Shown one piece after another: positions 21,475-28,780 of a stretch of DNA of 40,074 bases. The notes below the pieces were generated by a model, which was not told where the DNA came from, searched no databases, and saw nothing but the letters and a program-made list of their open reading frames with translations. Source of the DNA: a virus. The translations under genes were made by a program, and so were the position numbers. The stretch is taken from positions 1-40,074 of IMG/VR virus record IMGVR_UViG_3300019884_000004. One strand, written 5' to 3'. Position 1 is the stretch's first letter, and each line of letters starts with the position of its first letter.

Positions 21475-21513
21475 CTCCTGGTGCTTTTGCCAGATCAGAT
21501 ATAGGAGACACAT

Positions 21514-21702
21514 ATGTTCAAAGTGACACAAATTTTAGAGACAGGTGAGGAATGCACGGCGTACGAAGGCAGCGAGGTTCAATGTTATGCCTGGATCCAC
21601 GAGAATTGTGATGATTATCCAGAGTCTCAGTTCGCTGTCGAAGATTCTGCCCCCCCTCCGCACTATCCGGAATATGACGACTTCGAGGATGATGAAGTAT
21701 GA
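21514..21702 (+). CDS. Small acidic protein, 62 aa
   Basis: AGGAGA stands at good spacing before the ATG. The sequence begins MFKVTQILETGEECTAYEGS, has an aromatic/Cys middle (CYAWIHENCDDY) and ends with APPPHYPEYDDFEDDEV. Highly acidic C-terminus. Phage proteins this small and acidic can be DNA mimics or host-enzyme inhibitors, but there is no direct sign of either here. Its stop overlaps the next start as ATGA. Confidence 0.7.
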   Translation: MFKVTQILETGEECTAYEGSEVQCYAWIHENCDDYPESQFAVEDSAPPPHYPEYDDFEDDEV

Positions 21703-21950
21703 ACAAAGTTCATGCATGTCTTTTAGCTCTGGCTACAGCCATGAGCATCGCGGTTCTTCACTCTACGTACGCCGTCGAGTATGAGTATGCCACAGAGTCG
21801 GAGCAGGAATGCTTCACTGATAGCTGCGTAGGTTGCATTGACGACTGTCTCAAGGCCGAACAATATGTGGACGACTTCTTAAAGGAACAAGATGCGAGAA
21901 TCAACAAAGTCACCAAGAACCCTGCACATCCGCACAACACTAGATATTAG
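21699..21950 (+). CDS. Secreted Cys-rich protein with signal peptide, 83 aa
   Basis: The N-terminus MNKVHACLLALATAMSIAVL with HSTYA is a signal peptide (basic start, hydrophobic core, likely cleavage after TYA). The mature part, about 58 aa, starts VEYEYATESEQE and contains a cluster CFTDSCVGCIDDC with regular spacing, suited to disulfides or metal. It is encoded in the early arm among regulators, coupled by ATGA to the gene before it. An early exported phage protein could alter the envelope, for example to exclude superinfecting phage. This is inference. Confidence 0.7.
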   Translation: MNKVHACLLALATAMSIAVLHSTYAVEYEYATESEQECFTDSCVGCIDDCLKAEQYVDDFLKEQDARINKVTKNPAHPHNTRY

Positions 21951-21954
21951 TCCT

Positions 21955-22197
21955 ATGCAAGAACAATCAATAGAATTAGATTGCCCCCCAGGATGGGCTA
22001 GGCCGGACTACTTCATAGCCGAGGTCATCAAAGGCACAGGCCTAGAATTAAGAGAACCGGTGTTTAAATGGTTCGGCAACTGGAAGTGGGACTACAGCGA
22101 CGTACAAGAAGAACAATGGCTTACACTCCGCCCCCTCCTGAAGAAGCGAATCGAGTCCTTGTTCGAGCGTGGCGTAATTAGATACGGGAGCTGGTAG
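21955..22197 (+). CDS. Conserved phage protein, 80 aa
   Basis: Start taken at ATG 21955 (MQEQSIELDCPPGWARPDYF), because the upstream in-frame extension overlaps the secreted-protein gene and lacks a start signal. Motifs: CPPGWARPDYFIAEVIKGTG, then FKWFGNWKWDYSD and LLKKRIESLFERGVIRYGSW. This pattern is shared by many short phage proteins of unknown function. The gene ends just before a strong promoter with GTAAYA boxes. Confidence 0.75.
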   Translation: MQEQSIELDCPPGWARPDYFIAEVIKGTGLELREPVFKWFGNWKWDYSDVQEEQWLTLRPLLKKRIESLFERGVIRYGSW

Positions 22198-22200
22198 GAT

Positions 22201-22250
22201 GCAACAGGAAGTAACAGGGTATTTACATTGAGTAAAATCCGTGTTATAAT
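22201..22250 (+). promoter_or_regulatory. Sigma70 promoter with paired GTAAYA boxes
   Basis: GCAACA (22201) and GTAACA (22211) are 10 bases apart. The second starts 11 bases before TTTACA (22222-22227). A 17-base spacer follows, then TATAAT (22245-22250) with TG one base ahead (extended -10). The arrangement is identical at 26772-26821 and 32346-32395. Confidence 0.9.
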
Positions 22251-22284
22251 ATATTTTAAACACAAAATTGGAAGTTATAGTCCC

Positions 22285-22473
22285 ATGAAGAAAGATCTAG
22301 ACCAGATGAGCAAGATTGAGTTGCTAGAATATTCTAAGAGGGCAAGATACATGTTAGGCAAAGTCTATAGTGAAAGGATGGAATTAGAGAAAGAATTAGC
22401 AGAATCAAAGCTAGAGTTGCTCAAACTCAAGAAACAATTAGCACAAACAGTGGCCCCCAAGAAAGACCAATGA
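22285..22473 (+). CDS. Coiled-coil protein, 62 aa
   Basis: Starts MKKDLDQMSKIELLEYSKRA. An upstream in-frame TTG lies inside the promoter, so transcription would begin after it; the ATG at 22285 with GGAAG before it is the credible start. Leu/Glu/Lys heptads (MELEKELAESKLELLKLKK) predict a coiled coil over most of the length, ending APKKDQ. It could be a partner of the family proteins with coiled-coil tails, but nothing in the sequence proves that. Confidence 0.7.
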   Translation: MKKDLDQMSKIELLEYSKRARYMLGKVYSERMELEKELAESKLELLKLKKQLAQTVAPKKDQ

Positions 22474-22483
22474 GGAATTGAAA

Positions 22484-22699
22484 TTGAAGATTCAAAAGTT
22501 AGGCGTTAGGCCTCCCGCGAAGTGCCAGCTCTGTCATGAGCCAATAGTAGATGTGTTCATCGACGGAGCCACAAAGACAGGACAATGGGCCTATATGTGC
22601 ACAGCATGCCATCTAATACATGGCTATGGACTAGGCATCGGACGTGGTCAAAGATACGTTAGGAAAGCAGATCAACAATGGGTAAAGACAAGCAAATGA
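22484..22699 (+). CDS. Zinc-ribbon protein, about 71 aa
   Basis: There is no ATG. Two in-frame TTG codons lie at 22478 and 22484, and GAGGA at 22472 is at good spacing for the second. CQLC (with HEPIVDVF after) and CTAC in AYMCTACHLIHGYGLG form a CxxC-x(about 22)-CxxC zinc ribbon. The ending GRGQRYVRKADQQW is basic. The pattern CxLCxxPIxDxFxDGxTxxGxWAxMCxxCHxxxGxGLGxGxGQxY is common in small phage proteins of unknown role. Confidence 0.75.
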   Translation: MKIQKLGVRPPAKCQLCHEPIVDVFIDGATKTGQWAYMCTACHLIHGYGLGIGRGQRYVRKADQQWVKTSK

Positions 22700-22821
22700 A
22701 AGCAGCACATCTCTATAACACGGGTCTCTACTCTAAGACCGACTACATAATAGATCGGGCTTTGATGGCAGTCATTGTCATCCTGCTATTGGTCTATCCA
22801 TTCATGGTTTGGGTTGTTTAA
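22696..22821 (+). CDS. Mini membrane protein, 41 aa
   Basis: MKAAHLYNTGLYSKTDYIID then RALMAVIVILLLVYPFMVWV V: a polar N-terminus and one long hydrophobic helix reaching the C-terminus (tail-anchored type). ATGA overlap with the zinc-ribbon gene stop indicates coupling. It is followed by a small terminator. Unknown function. Confidence 0.55.
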   Translation: MKAAHLYNTGLYSKTDYIIDRALMAVIVILLLVYPFMVWVV

Positions 22822-22830
22822 TCAATATCG

Positions 22831-22849
22831 CCCCCACTCCGGGGGTTTT
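22831..22849 (+). terminator. Short terminator or attenuator
   Basis: CCCCC-ACTCC-GGGGG stem-loop followed by TTTTAC. A short stem but all G-C. It sits between the 41-aa membrane gene and the gene at 22863. Confidence 0.6.
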
Positions 22850-22862
22850 ACAAGGGGAAAGT

Positions 22863-23069
22863 ATGGCTACAGTGACACACAAGGATATAGTTGATGAGAT
22901 CATCAAGGGCAACGGCGTCTATCAAGGTGATCCGCCAGTGTACAGCATCGTGGAGTATCAGAGTGCATTTGGTAGTACCTGCTGGGGATTGAACTACACA
23001 CGTGAGAATCATTATGACTTCTCGGACTATGTGCATAACCCTAAAGTGATCTTTGAAAGGAAAGAATGA
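22863..23069 (+). CDS. Unknown protein, 68 aa
   Basis: The ATG at 22863 is preceded by AAGGGGAAAG. Begins MATVTHKDIVDEIIKGNGVY, continues DPPVYSIVEYQSAFGSTCWG with NYTRENHYDFSDYVHNPKV, and ends FERKE. The order of a helical start followed by strands with paired aromatics looks globular. No family recognised. Its stop region overlaps the next start. Confidence 0.7.
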   Translation: MATVTHKDIVDEIIKGNGVYQGDPPVYSIVEYQSAFGSTCWGLNYTRENHYDFSDYVHNPKVIFERKE

Positions 23070-23332
23070 TGAGAAAGACAAATCTGAAGTTGGTCTCTAT
23101 TGGTGGCAAGAAGGTTGAACGTCCTCGGCCGGTTGTATGCGACTACAAATTCAAGCATAAAGAGAAAGAAACACATTCCAGAACGCCAGAACAGGCAGTG
23201 GTTGCAGCAGTCAAAAGGATCCTGGCCAAGGAGTATACGTCAGGTGCCATCTATGACAAGAACAACAAGCTTGTTGCCATAGTGCGCAAAGTCCAGGGCA
23301 AGATCTTCTTAGAAGGCAAGCTGTTCAAATGA
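23066..23332 (+). CDS. Small basic protein, 88 aa
   Basis: Two adjacent start codons (23066 and 23069), the first overlapping the stop of the previous gene. Lys/Arg/Val-rich: MRKTNLKLVSIGGKKVERPR, then KHKEKETHSRTPEQAVVAAV and a C-terminal beta hairpin (NKLVAIVRKVQGKIFLEGKL). It may bind nucleic acid on account of charge; no known domain. The stop overlaps the LuxR-type gene as ATGA. Confidence 0.65.
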   Translation: MMRKTNLKLVSIGGKKVERPRPVVCDYKFKHKEKETHSRTPEQAVVAAVKRILAKEYTSGAIYDKNNKLVAIVRKVQGKIFLEGKLFK

Positions 23333-23517
23333 AACTCACGCCAAGACAGAAAGAAATCATAGTCTTGGCTGGTCAGGGGACGAGCACAACAGAGATAGCA
23401 AAGAAGCTCTCGATCGCCCCCGCCACAGTGACTAAGCACTTTCGCAATATCTTCTTGAAGCTCAACATCAAAAGCAAATCTCTTGTTCTAATAGGAAGAT
23501 CAACAAACCATGACTGA
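23329..23517 (+). CDS. Stand-alone LuxR/GerE-type HTH protein, 62 aa
   Basis: MKLTPRQKEIIVLAGQGTST then TEIAKKLSIAPATVTKHFRN and IFLKLNIKSKS: the complete GerE pattern L-T-x-R-x-x-E-x-x-x-L-A-x-G-x-x-x-x-E-I-A-x-x-L-x-I-x-x-x-T-V-x-x-H-x-x-N-I-x-x-K-L. There is no receiver or ligand-binding domain, only the DNA-binding unit. It is likely a phage transcription regulator for the middle or late switch. It is coupled to the preceding gene (ATGA). Confidence 0.85.
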   Translation: MKLTPRQKEIIVLAGQGTSTTEIAKKLSIAPATVTKHFRNIFLKLNIKSKSLVLIGRSTNHD

Positions 23518-23734
23518 ATGGATCAAATCGCCAGACCCTTATGACAACACCAAGACTCTACGAGAGAACAAGACTCGTGATCGTGGTACCATTGAGTGCA
23601 ATCAGTGTGGCTCCCCTGTCAAGCTGAATGCCGCGATGTACCCGCCTGACTACTGTGCACAATGTGATAAGTGCAACTGCCTATACAATCTGAGTGGCCA
23701 GGAGCTCAAGCCTAAGGATCAGTGGGAAGAATGA
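23510..23734 (+). CDS. Zinc-ribbon protein, 74 aa
   Basis: Begins MTEWIKSPDPYDNTKTLREN. CNQCGSPVKLN and CAQCDKCNC provide CxxC pairs about 20 residues apart, a zinc ribbon, with one extra CxC. The start overlaps the LuxR-type gene by eight bases. It is the last gene before a clear terminator, so it ends the small-gene operon. It may act in transcription or in nucleic-acid binding. No closer match. Confidence 0.7.
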   Translation: MTEWIKSPDPYDNTKTLRENKTRDRGTIECNQCGSPVKLNAAMYPPDYCAQCDKCNCLYNLSGQELKPKDQWEE

Positions 23735-23742
23735 TAACCAAG

Positions 23743-23769
23743 ACGTACGCCCTAAAAAGCGTACGTTTT
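23743..23769 (+). terminator. Rho-independent terminator
   Basis: ACGTACGC/GCGTACGT perfect eight-base stem, eight-base A-rich loop, then TTTG. It separates the small-gene operon from the replication operon. Confidence 0.8.
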
Positions 23770-23804
23770 GTCACAAAAGTTTCTAAAAGAATATAAAATA
23801 GGAT

Positions 23805-23833
23805 TGTACAAAGGAACAAAAAAGAACTATAAT
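23805..23833 (+). promoter_or_regulatory. Promoter of the primase-helicase operon
   Basis: TGTACA (23805-23810), 17-base spacer, TATAAT (23828-23833). No GTAAYA pair in front. The leader to the ATG at 23872 is about 32 bases. Confidence 0.75.
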
Positions 23834-23871
23834 TAATATTCAAGTGCGCTAATAATTTAACAAGGGGTATT

Positions 23872-25881
23872 ATGGCAGAATTAGCCTTGGCTAGACCACT
23901 AGCCTCAAATGATCAGTTGTCATTCCAGTTTATGTATGAGGATTTGGCGAAGTCTGGCTTAACTCAAGAAGACGTCAGATCATATCCAGTAGCCCCGATA
24001 GCGATGGGCACATGTCCTGGGTATTGCATCCCATATGCAGATCCTCGTATGTATCGTATTAGGTACAAGCGCGACGAGGACAAGTACATCCAACCTAAAG
24101 GCATAGTCAGCGTCTGGTGGTCTCACACTCAGAACAAAGAAGCATTCCGCACTGCCCCCACTCTATACATCATTGAGGGGGAGAAGAAGGCAGCCAAATT
24201 CGTAAAGACATGGCCGCATCTTCCAACACTCGGGATTGGCGGTTGCTGGATGTTCCTCAAGAAGAGTGATACTGGGGCACGAATGCTGCTCCCCGAGATC
24301 CTCAGCTGCTTAACTCCAGGCATGAATGTTGTGGTCATCTTTGACAGTGACATTATGTCTAAGCCAACGGTTCAAAACGCCGCATATGCTCTAAACCAAT
24401 TGCTCCTTCAGCAAGGCTGCAACCTCAAGTTATTTCGTACACCTACAGGTAAGGGCGTTGACGACTGGCTCGTGGCAAGCCCAGGGGCAACGCTCCATGA
24501 CCTCAAAGAAATACCGCTCGAGCAACTCGAGGTAGGGCGAAAGGCAGTGTACGATGTACTTGGTCTTCTTCTCTCAGATAAAGGTCTTCCAATCCCAAAT
24601 GAACATAATCTACAAAAGCTAATCAAGTTCTATCTTGGTGATAGCTTAATTTGTGATAAGAGGCAAGGCCTAAAGCGTAATGGCAAGTATGTCTCGACCA
24701 GATCACTTATGGGTGAATTAGTCAACTATATCCAAGGGCAACATATTGCCAATGCCTATGTCTCACGCATTGAGAATGCTCTCGAATACTTTGTTGAAGA
24801 AATCCAATGTGACTTAGTTAAGGAAAGATTTCTTGCTTTAGAATGGGACGAAGAGGAACGACTTAATACATGGGGCCAAGAATACTTTGAATCTGACATG
24901 CCTGAGTACTGTGCTGAGTGGGGCAGATTGCTAATGACAGCACTTGCACTTAGAGTCATTTATCCAGGTACAAAGGTCGACTTCATTCCGATTCTAATCG
25001 GCCCCCAGTCTATCGGAAAGACCACATTCTTCGAAGACCTATCAGTATTCGATGGCGAAAGATACTATTATAGCTGTAGCAATCTTACACCAGACCGCGG
25101 TGACGACCAACGTACTCAATGCACTGCGTTTAATGCAAACGTTGTTATTGACCTCGGGGAGGGGGCAGCATTCGACCCGCGTAAACTCAGCCAAGAAAAC
25201 TTCAAGCAGTTCATCACGCAGGTCCAGGACGAGTTCAGGCCTCCCTATAGCAAGTCGACCGTAAAGATTCCACGCAGCTTCATTTTCGTTGGCACATCAA
25301 ATAGGCGTGACCAGATCGCCGATCGTTCTGGTAGTAGACGTTTCCTCCCTATCTATGTGTCAAAAGTCCAACGGCTCCCATATGAGGAGAAGCTCCAGAT
25401 CTTGGCTGAGGTTGTAGCTAAGCGTCATGAGATTACAGATACAAGATGGTATGACCTGAACGTAGATTGGAACAAAATGCCTCTTCCTCTTAAAGAGAGC
25501 ATGCCACATATACATGATGTTCAAACACTTGTCAATACTCAGTTTGATAAGGGTGATACCTTCTCGGACTATGTTCTTAAACTACTTGAAGCAGGAGAGG
25601 CAGCACGATACAGAAACATTACATACTCTACTCTTGAAGGCGATCTGTTTATATCTAGTGGTTATCTTTCAGCTAGGTATACATATAAGATACAAGAAAG
25701 TCATGCTAGAGCAAGGCTCAATGACCTAGCGCTTAGTCCTACATTCCCGTGGAAGCTCGAAGTAAACAGGCCACGTCTCAGTCAATTAATAATACCAGAA
25801 GGCTATCTGGCATATTATACTGATGGTGTGGGTGATCCAGGTCAAATGTTAACAGGTTTTAAAGCGAGGAAAAAGACATGA
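23872..25881 (+). CDS. Primase-helicase (Toprim-like + SF3/VirE-type helicase)
   Basis: 669 aa, with AAGGGG before the ATG. The N-terminal part has a Toprim-like module: IIEGEKKAAK (E102) and VVVIFDSD (D158, D160), as in DUF3854-type phage primases. The C-terminal part is an SF3-like ATPase: Walker A GPQSIGKT (377-384), Walker B VVIDLGE (424-430), sensor FVGTSN (472-477) and arginine finger GSRRFLPI (487 onward). It should prime and unwind DNA at the phage fork. It is the first gene of its operon and overlaps the ligase gene by ATGA. Confidence 0.9.
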   Translation: MAELALARPLASNDQLSFQFMYEDLAKSGLTQEDVRSYPVAPIAMGTCPGYCIPYADPRMYRIRYKRDEDKYIQPKGIVSVWWSHTQNKEAFRTAPTLYIIEGEKKAAKFVKTWPHLPTLGIGGCWMFLKKSDTGARMLLPEILSCLTPGMNVVVIFDSDIMSKPTVQNAAYALNQLLLQQGCNLKLFRTPTGKGVDDWLVASPGATLHDLKEIPLEQLEVGRKAVYDVLGLLLSDKGLPIPNEHNLQKLIKFYLGDSLICDKRQGLKRNGKYVSTRSLMGELVNYIQGQHIANAYVSRIENALEYFVEEIQCDLVKERFLALEWDEEERLNTWGQEYFESDMPEYCAEWGRLLMTALALRVIYPGTKVDFIPILIGPQSIGKTTFFEDLSVFDGERYYYSCSNLTPDRGDDQRTQCTAFNANVVIDLGEGAAFDPRKLSQENFKQFITQVQDEFRPPYSKSTVKIPRSFIFVGTSNRRDQIADRSGSRRFLPIYVSKVQRLPYEEKLQILAEVVAKRHEITDTRWYDLNVDWNKMPLPLKESMPHIHDVQTLVNTQFDKGDTFSDYVLKLLEAGEAARYRNITYSTLEGDLFISSGYLSARYTYKIQESHARARLNDLALSPTFPWKLEVNRPRLSQLIIPEGYLAYYTDGVGDPGQMLTGFKARKKT

Positions 25882-26765
25882 ATTTCAGACCCTTACTTGC
25901 CGCAACGGTCGAAGACGTCAGGCAGGTCACGTATCCAAAGATAGTGTCCCCTAAGCTAGATGGCATACGATGTATCATCCTGGATGGCAGAGCAGTTAGT
26001 CGTAACCTCAAGCCGATTCGTAACTTATGGGTACAGCATTGCCTTAAGGGTTTACCCGATGGCTTAGACGGTGAACTAATCGTTGGCTCTCCTACTGGAG
26101 ATCTGGTGTTCAACCGCACGACTAGTGGTGTGATGTCAGAGTCAGGTTCTCCAGACTTTAAATTCCACGTCTTTGATATAGTCCATCTATTTCTTGGATA
26201 TGAAGATAGGTTTTTGCCACTTTACCAAGAAGAAAATAAAACATTTGAGCATCCGTTTGTAGAAAATATGCCCTATCATCGCGTATTTAATGAAAAGGGA
26301 CTTTTAGAAGCAGAAAAATATTATCTTGCATTAGGTAATGAAGGCATCATGCTTCGCAGTCCTAGTGGCAAGTACAAGTTCGGGCGTAGTACAATGAACG
26401 AACAGATCCTCTTGAAGCTGAAGAGGTTCAGGGATGGGGAGGCTGTGATTGTAGACTTCGAAGAAGGGGTACATAACCTCAACGACCCAACCGTAGACGT
26501 CATGGGCCTTACACGCCGTAGTTCGCACCAGGACAACAAGGTGGGTAGCGGGAGAGTAGGCACATTAATCGGTAAGGACTGCGTAACAGGTGAGCTCTTA
26601 GTCATCTCCCCCGGTCGTATGACACAGGACGAGCGTATCAGGTATTTCAAGGCCCCTACTCTGATGCTAGGTCGTATAGCGAAGTACAAAACCTTTGACT
26701 ACGGTAAAGTGAATGCCTCCCGCTTCTGTACTTTTCAAGGATTCAGAGACAAAGACGATATGTAG
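25878..26765 (+). CDS. ATP-dependent DNA ligase
   Basis: 295 aa. Nucleotidyltransferase motifs: I, SPKLDGIR with the adenylated Lys26; LDGELIV (63-69); III, FHVFDIV (96-102); IV, EGIMLR (155-160); V, LLKLKR (178-183). The C-terminal 100 residues look like an OB fold. The minimal size is usual for phage ligases that seal Okazaki nicks. A DNA rather than RNA substrate is inferred from the replication operon. It is coupled to the helicase gene by ATGA and followed by a promoter. Confidence 0.9.
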   Translation: MNFRPLLAATVEDVRQVTYPKIVSPKLDGIRCIILDGRAVSRNLKPIRNLWVQHCLKGLPDGLDGELIVGSPTGDLVFNRTTSGVMSESGSPDFKFHVFDIVHLFLGYEDRFLPLYQEENKTFEHPFVENMPYHRVFNEKGLLEAEKYYLALGNEGIMLRSPSGKYKFGRSTMNEQILLKLKRFRDGEAVIVDFEEGVHNLNDPTVDVMGLTRRSSHQDNKVGSGRVGTLIGKDCVTGELLVISPGRMTQDERIRYFKAPTLMLGRIAKYKTFDYGKVNASRFCTFQGFRDKDDM

Positions 26766-26771
26766 TTGGGT

Positions 26772-26821
26772 GTAATAGAGTGTAACAGGGCATTTACAAC
26801 GGGAGAAAAAGGCGTTATAAT
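26772..26821 (+). promoter_or_regulatory. Sigma70 promoter with paired GTAAYA boxes
   Basis: GTAATA (26772), GTAACA (26782), TTTACA (26793-26798), 17-base spacer, TATAAT (26816-26821). Box spacing is 10 and 11 bases, as in the other two copies. The transcript would start near 26828, at the foot of a GCAAC/GTTGC hairpin (26829-26843). Confidence 0.9.
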
Positions 26822-26856
26822 TAATATAGCAACAGCACGTTGCGCTAGGAGATTAG

Positions 26857-27240
26857 ATGGAACTAAAAGAGTTAGGTACTACTATAGATGCTCTCTACTC
26901 ACTAAGGCAATCCCGCCTCGAGAAGCAGAGAGAAATAGACGAGATGAAGGCGCACGAAGCTCACCTCAGGCAAGCTATTATAGCTATGCTCGAGGATGCT
27001 GGACTCGCCAAAGCCTCAGGTGGTATGGCTACCGCAGGGATTACGTTAAAAGTTGAACCGTTAGTAACAGATTGGGATCCAGTATTTGAGTATATCAGAA
27101 AGGAAAACAAATTTGAATTGATTCAAAAGAGAATTAGTGCTCCAGCATGGCGAGAGCTGAAAGAGTCAGGTATCTTGGTGCCTGGCACCGAAGAGAATCC
27201 AGTAGTTGATATTTCTTTAACTAAGTCTACAAGGGGTTAA
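26857..27240 (+). CDS. Conserved phage protein of the replication module, 127 aa
   Basis: TAGGAG precedes the ATG. A long N-terminal helix (LGTTIDALYSLRQSRLEKQR, EIDEMKAHEAHLRQA) is followed by a motif VEPLVTDWDPVFEYIRKENK and by RISAPAWRELKESG with IPG/VPGTEENP after it, ending DISLTKS. This pattern recurs in phages right before SSB-like genes, with no known activity. It is first behind a boxed promoter. Confidence 0.8.
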   Translation: MELKELGTTIDALYSLRQSRLEKQREIDEMKAHEAHLRQAIIAMLEDAGLAKASGGMATAGITLKVEPLVTDWDPVFEYIRKENKFELIQKRISAPAWRELKESGILVPGTEENPVVDISLTKSTRG

Positions 27241-27243
27241 GTA

Positions 27244-27912
27244 ATGGCCACAGATCTGACAACCATACAAGAGCGGATTGCACAACAGATCGCTCGACAG
27301 CAAGAGACAGCAAGTGGGCTTCGTACCACAGGTGCATTCATCAAGTTCAAAAATGCCCAGATGAAGATAGATGGCACACCGATACCGAACAACATGGTCG
27401 ATGTGCGAGTTCTGGCAGCAGTGGGAGAGCGAACATATTATGAAGGAGAGTACGACGCCGACAAGGTACAAGTTCCTGATTGTTATGCTGTCAATAGTGA
27501 TAAACCTCATCCTGAGGCGGCGCATCCTCAAAGTGAGCTCTGCAGGGACTGTCCACATAACAAGTGGGGCACAGGACCTAGAAAGCGCGGAAAGGCCTGT
27601 CGTGAAGGTGCTCGTATCGTGGTTATACCGGCTAATGTCCCGCTGAAGACAGCTCCCCTTTATATGGCTAAAATCCCAATCACCTCTCTAAGCACAGTCA
27701 CGGCGTTCACCTCGAGATGCAGTCAGTCTGGCAAAATGATGGGTGAATTTGTTACACAGTTGTCTGTGGTCGAAGACAACAAGTCATTCTTCAAAGTACA
27801 TCTCAATATCAAGGAAATTACCGCGGATATGGACCAGGCAGAACTCTTGGCAAAGCAAGATGAGGCATTTGACCTGGCTACATCTCCATACCCGGATATT
27901 GAGACAACCTAG
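27244..27912 (+). CDS. Probable single-stranded-DNA-binding-like protein
   Basis: 222 aa. The central Cys motif CRDCPHNKWGTGPRKRGKAC lies at about 100-119 and may hold zinc. The C-terminal part has strands and an acidic tail (ATSPYPDIETT). Proteins with a C-x-x-C-P-x-N-x-W-G-x(n)-G-K-x-C motif occur in the replication regions of many phages and are suspected SSB analogues. It lies between the primase-helicase/ligase operon and the DNA polymerase genes. The SSB role is an inference from context and composition. Confidence 0.6.
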   Translation: MATDLTTIQERIAQQIARQQETASGLRTTGAFIKFKNAQMKIDGTPIPNNMVDVRVLAAVGERTYYEGEYDADKVQVPDCYAVNSDKPHPEAAHPQSELCRDCPHNKWGTGPRKRGKACREGARIVVIPANVPLKTAPLYMAKIPITSLSTVTAFTSRCSQSGKMMGEFVTQLSVVEDNKSFFKVHLNIKEITADMDQAELLAKQDEAFDLATSPYPDIETT

Positions 27913-27928
27913 ATTACAGTCCCCTTGT

Positions 27929-27948
27929 CATCGGTGCAGTTGCCGATG
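27929..27948 (+). other. Perfect 6-bp stem-loop
   Basis: CATCGG, an eight-base loop, then CCGATG. It lies just before the terminator at 27955 and may aid termination or protect the 3' end of the SSB-like message. Confidence 0.5.
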
Positions 27949-27954
27949 TCTTTA

Positions 27955-27986
27955 TCCCGAGCGGTCAACACTGCTCGGGACTTTTT
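27955..27986 (+). terminator. Rho-independent terminator
   Basis: TCCCGAGC/GCTCGGGA perfect eight-base stem, ten-base loop, then CTTTTTCC. It ends the SSB-like transcript. No promoter is evident between it and 28006, so the polymerase genes may depend on read-through. Confidence 0.85.
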
Positions 27987-28005
27987 CCACTTTAAGGATT
28001 AGTAT

Positions 28006-28242
28006 ATGCTGAAATTTGATGACAGGACCCAAAAGGCAATCGCCATCACGGAAATCCAATTACGCATAGCTGAATTACGTGGTTTAGCAAAGTTATTGAA
28101 AGAGGATAAAAAGGATAATAAAGATATGATGCGTAATGTTGAGCGCATAGCCAACATAGCATCATTTCAAATGAGCATCGAAGCACTTGAAAAGACTCTA
28201 CAAATCATAGGAGAAATAGATGCTGATATCTCTAGACTTTGA
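28006..28242 (+). CDS. Helical protein before DNA polymerase, 78 aa
   Basis: AAGGATTAG precedes the ATG at workable spacing. The whole chain looks alpha-helical and charged: TEIQLRIAELRGLAKLLKED, then SFQMSIEALEKTLQIIGEID. The gene overlaps the start of the exonuclease gene by 23 bases. No family is recognised. As first gene of the polymerase set it could be an accessory subunit, but that is context only. Confidence 0.65.
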   Translation: MLKFDDRTQKAIAITEIQLRIAELRGLAKLLKEDKKDNKDMMRNVERIANIASFQMSIEALEKTLQIIGEIDADISRL

Positions 28243-28780
28243 GTCCGAGGCCATCGCCCCCCGGCCGCTCTATCCTCCAAAGCCTGTGGGTTTAGCTACA
28301 TGGCAAGATGGTGAACCAAATGGTGGGTATAGTGCTTGGGGTCATCCAACAGGCAATAATGCTGATATAGAAATAGTAAAGCAAGCCTTAAAGAGTCTAC
28401 TTGAAAATGAAAATAATTGGTTTGTTTTTCATAACGCTCCTTTTGATTGTGATATTATCCAGGTACATTTTGGCATCAAAGTGCCCTGGGATCGTATACA
28501 TGATACTATGCTAATGGCTTTCCTTATGGATCCGTATGGGGAGCTATCATTAAAACCTTTAGCAGAGCGTCATCTCGGTGACCCTCCGGTTGAACGTGAC
28601 GTGGTTAGAGATTGGCTCGTACAACATGGTATTGTAAATGGTAATGCGAAAGACTGGGGTGCACACATTGCCAAAGCACCTGCAGAGATTGTTGGCCCCT
28701 ACGCTATAGGAGACGTACGTAAGACATTGAAGCTCTACAAATTTCTATTGCCAAAACTTCAAGCAAAGGGGATGATGTGA
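28220..28780 (+). CDS. DNA polymerase I 3'-5' exonuclease, separate protein
   Basis: 186 aa with all three DEDD exonuclease motifs: ExoI LDFES (D6, E8), ExoII FHNAPFD (H71, N72, D76) and ExoIII YAIGD (Y161, D165). This is the proofreading domain of a family A polymerase, encoded alone. AGGAGAAATAG stands before the ATG. Its stop overlaps the polymerase start as ATGA, so the two should be made in equal amounts and probably act as one complex. Confidence 0.9.
   Translation: MLISLDFESEAIAPRPLYPPKPVGLATWQDGEPNGGYSAWGHPTGNNADIEIVKQALKSLLENENNWFVFHNAPFDCDIIQVHFGIKVPWDRIHDTMLMAFLMDPYGELSLKPLAERHLGDPPVERDVVRDWLVQHGIVNGNAKDWGAHIAKAPAEIVGPYAIGDVRKTLKLYKFLLPKLQAKGMM

Noticed and set aside
22228-22284. 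N-terminal extension of the coiled-coil protein
   Set aside because: The TTG start lies between the -35 and -10 hexamers of the promoter, so it would not be on the mRNA.
26766-27056. Rightward reading frame of 96 codons after the ligase gene
   Set aside because: It lies over a boxed promoter and runs out of frame through the 127-aa conserved gene; no Shine-Dalgarno and low-complexity product.
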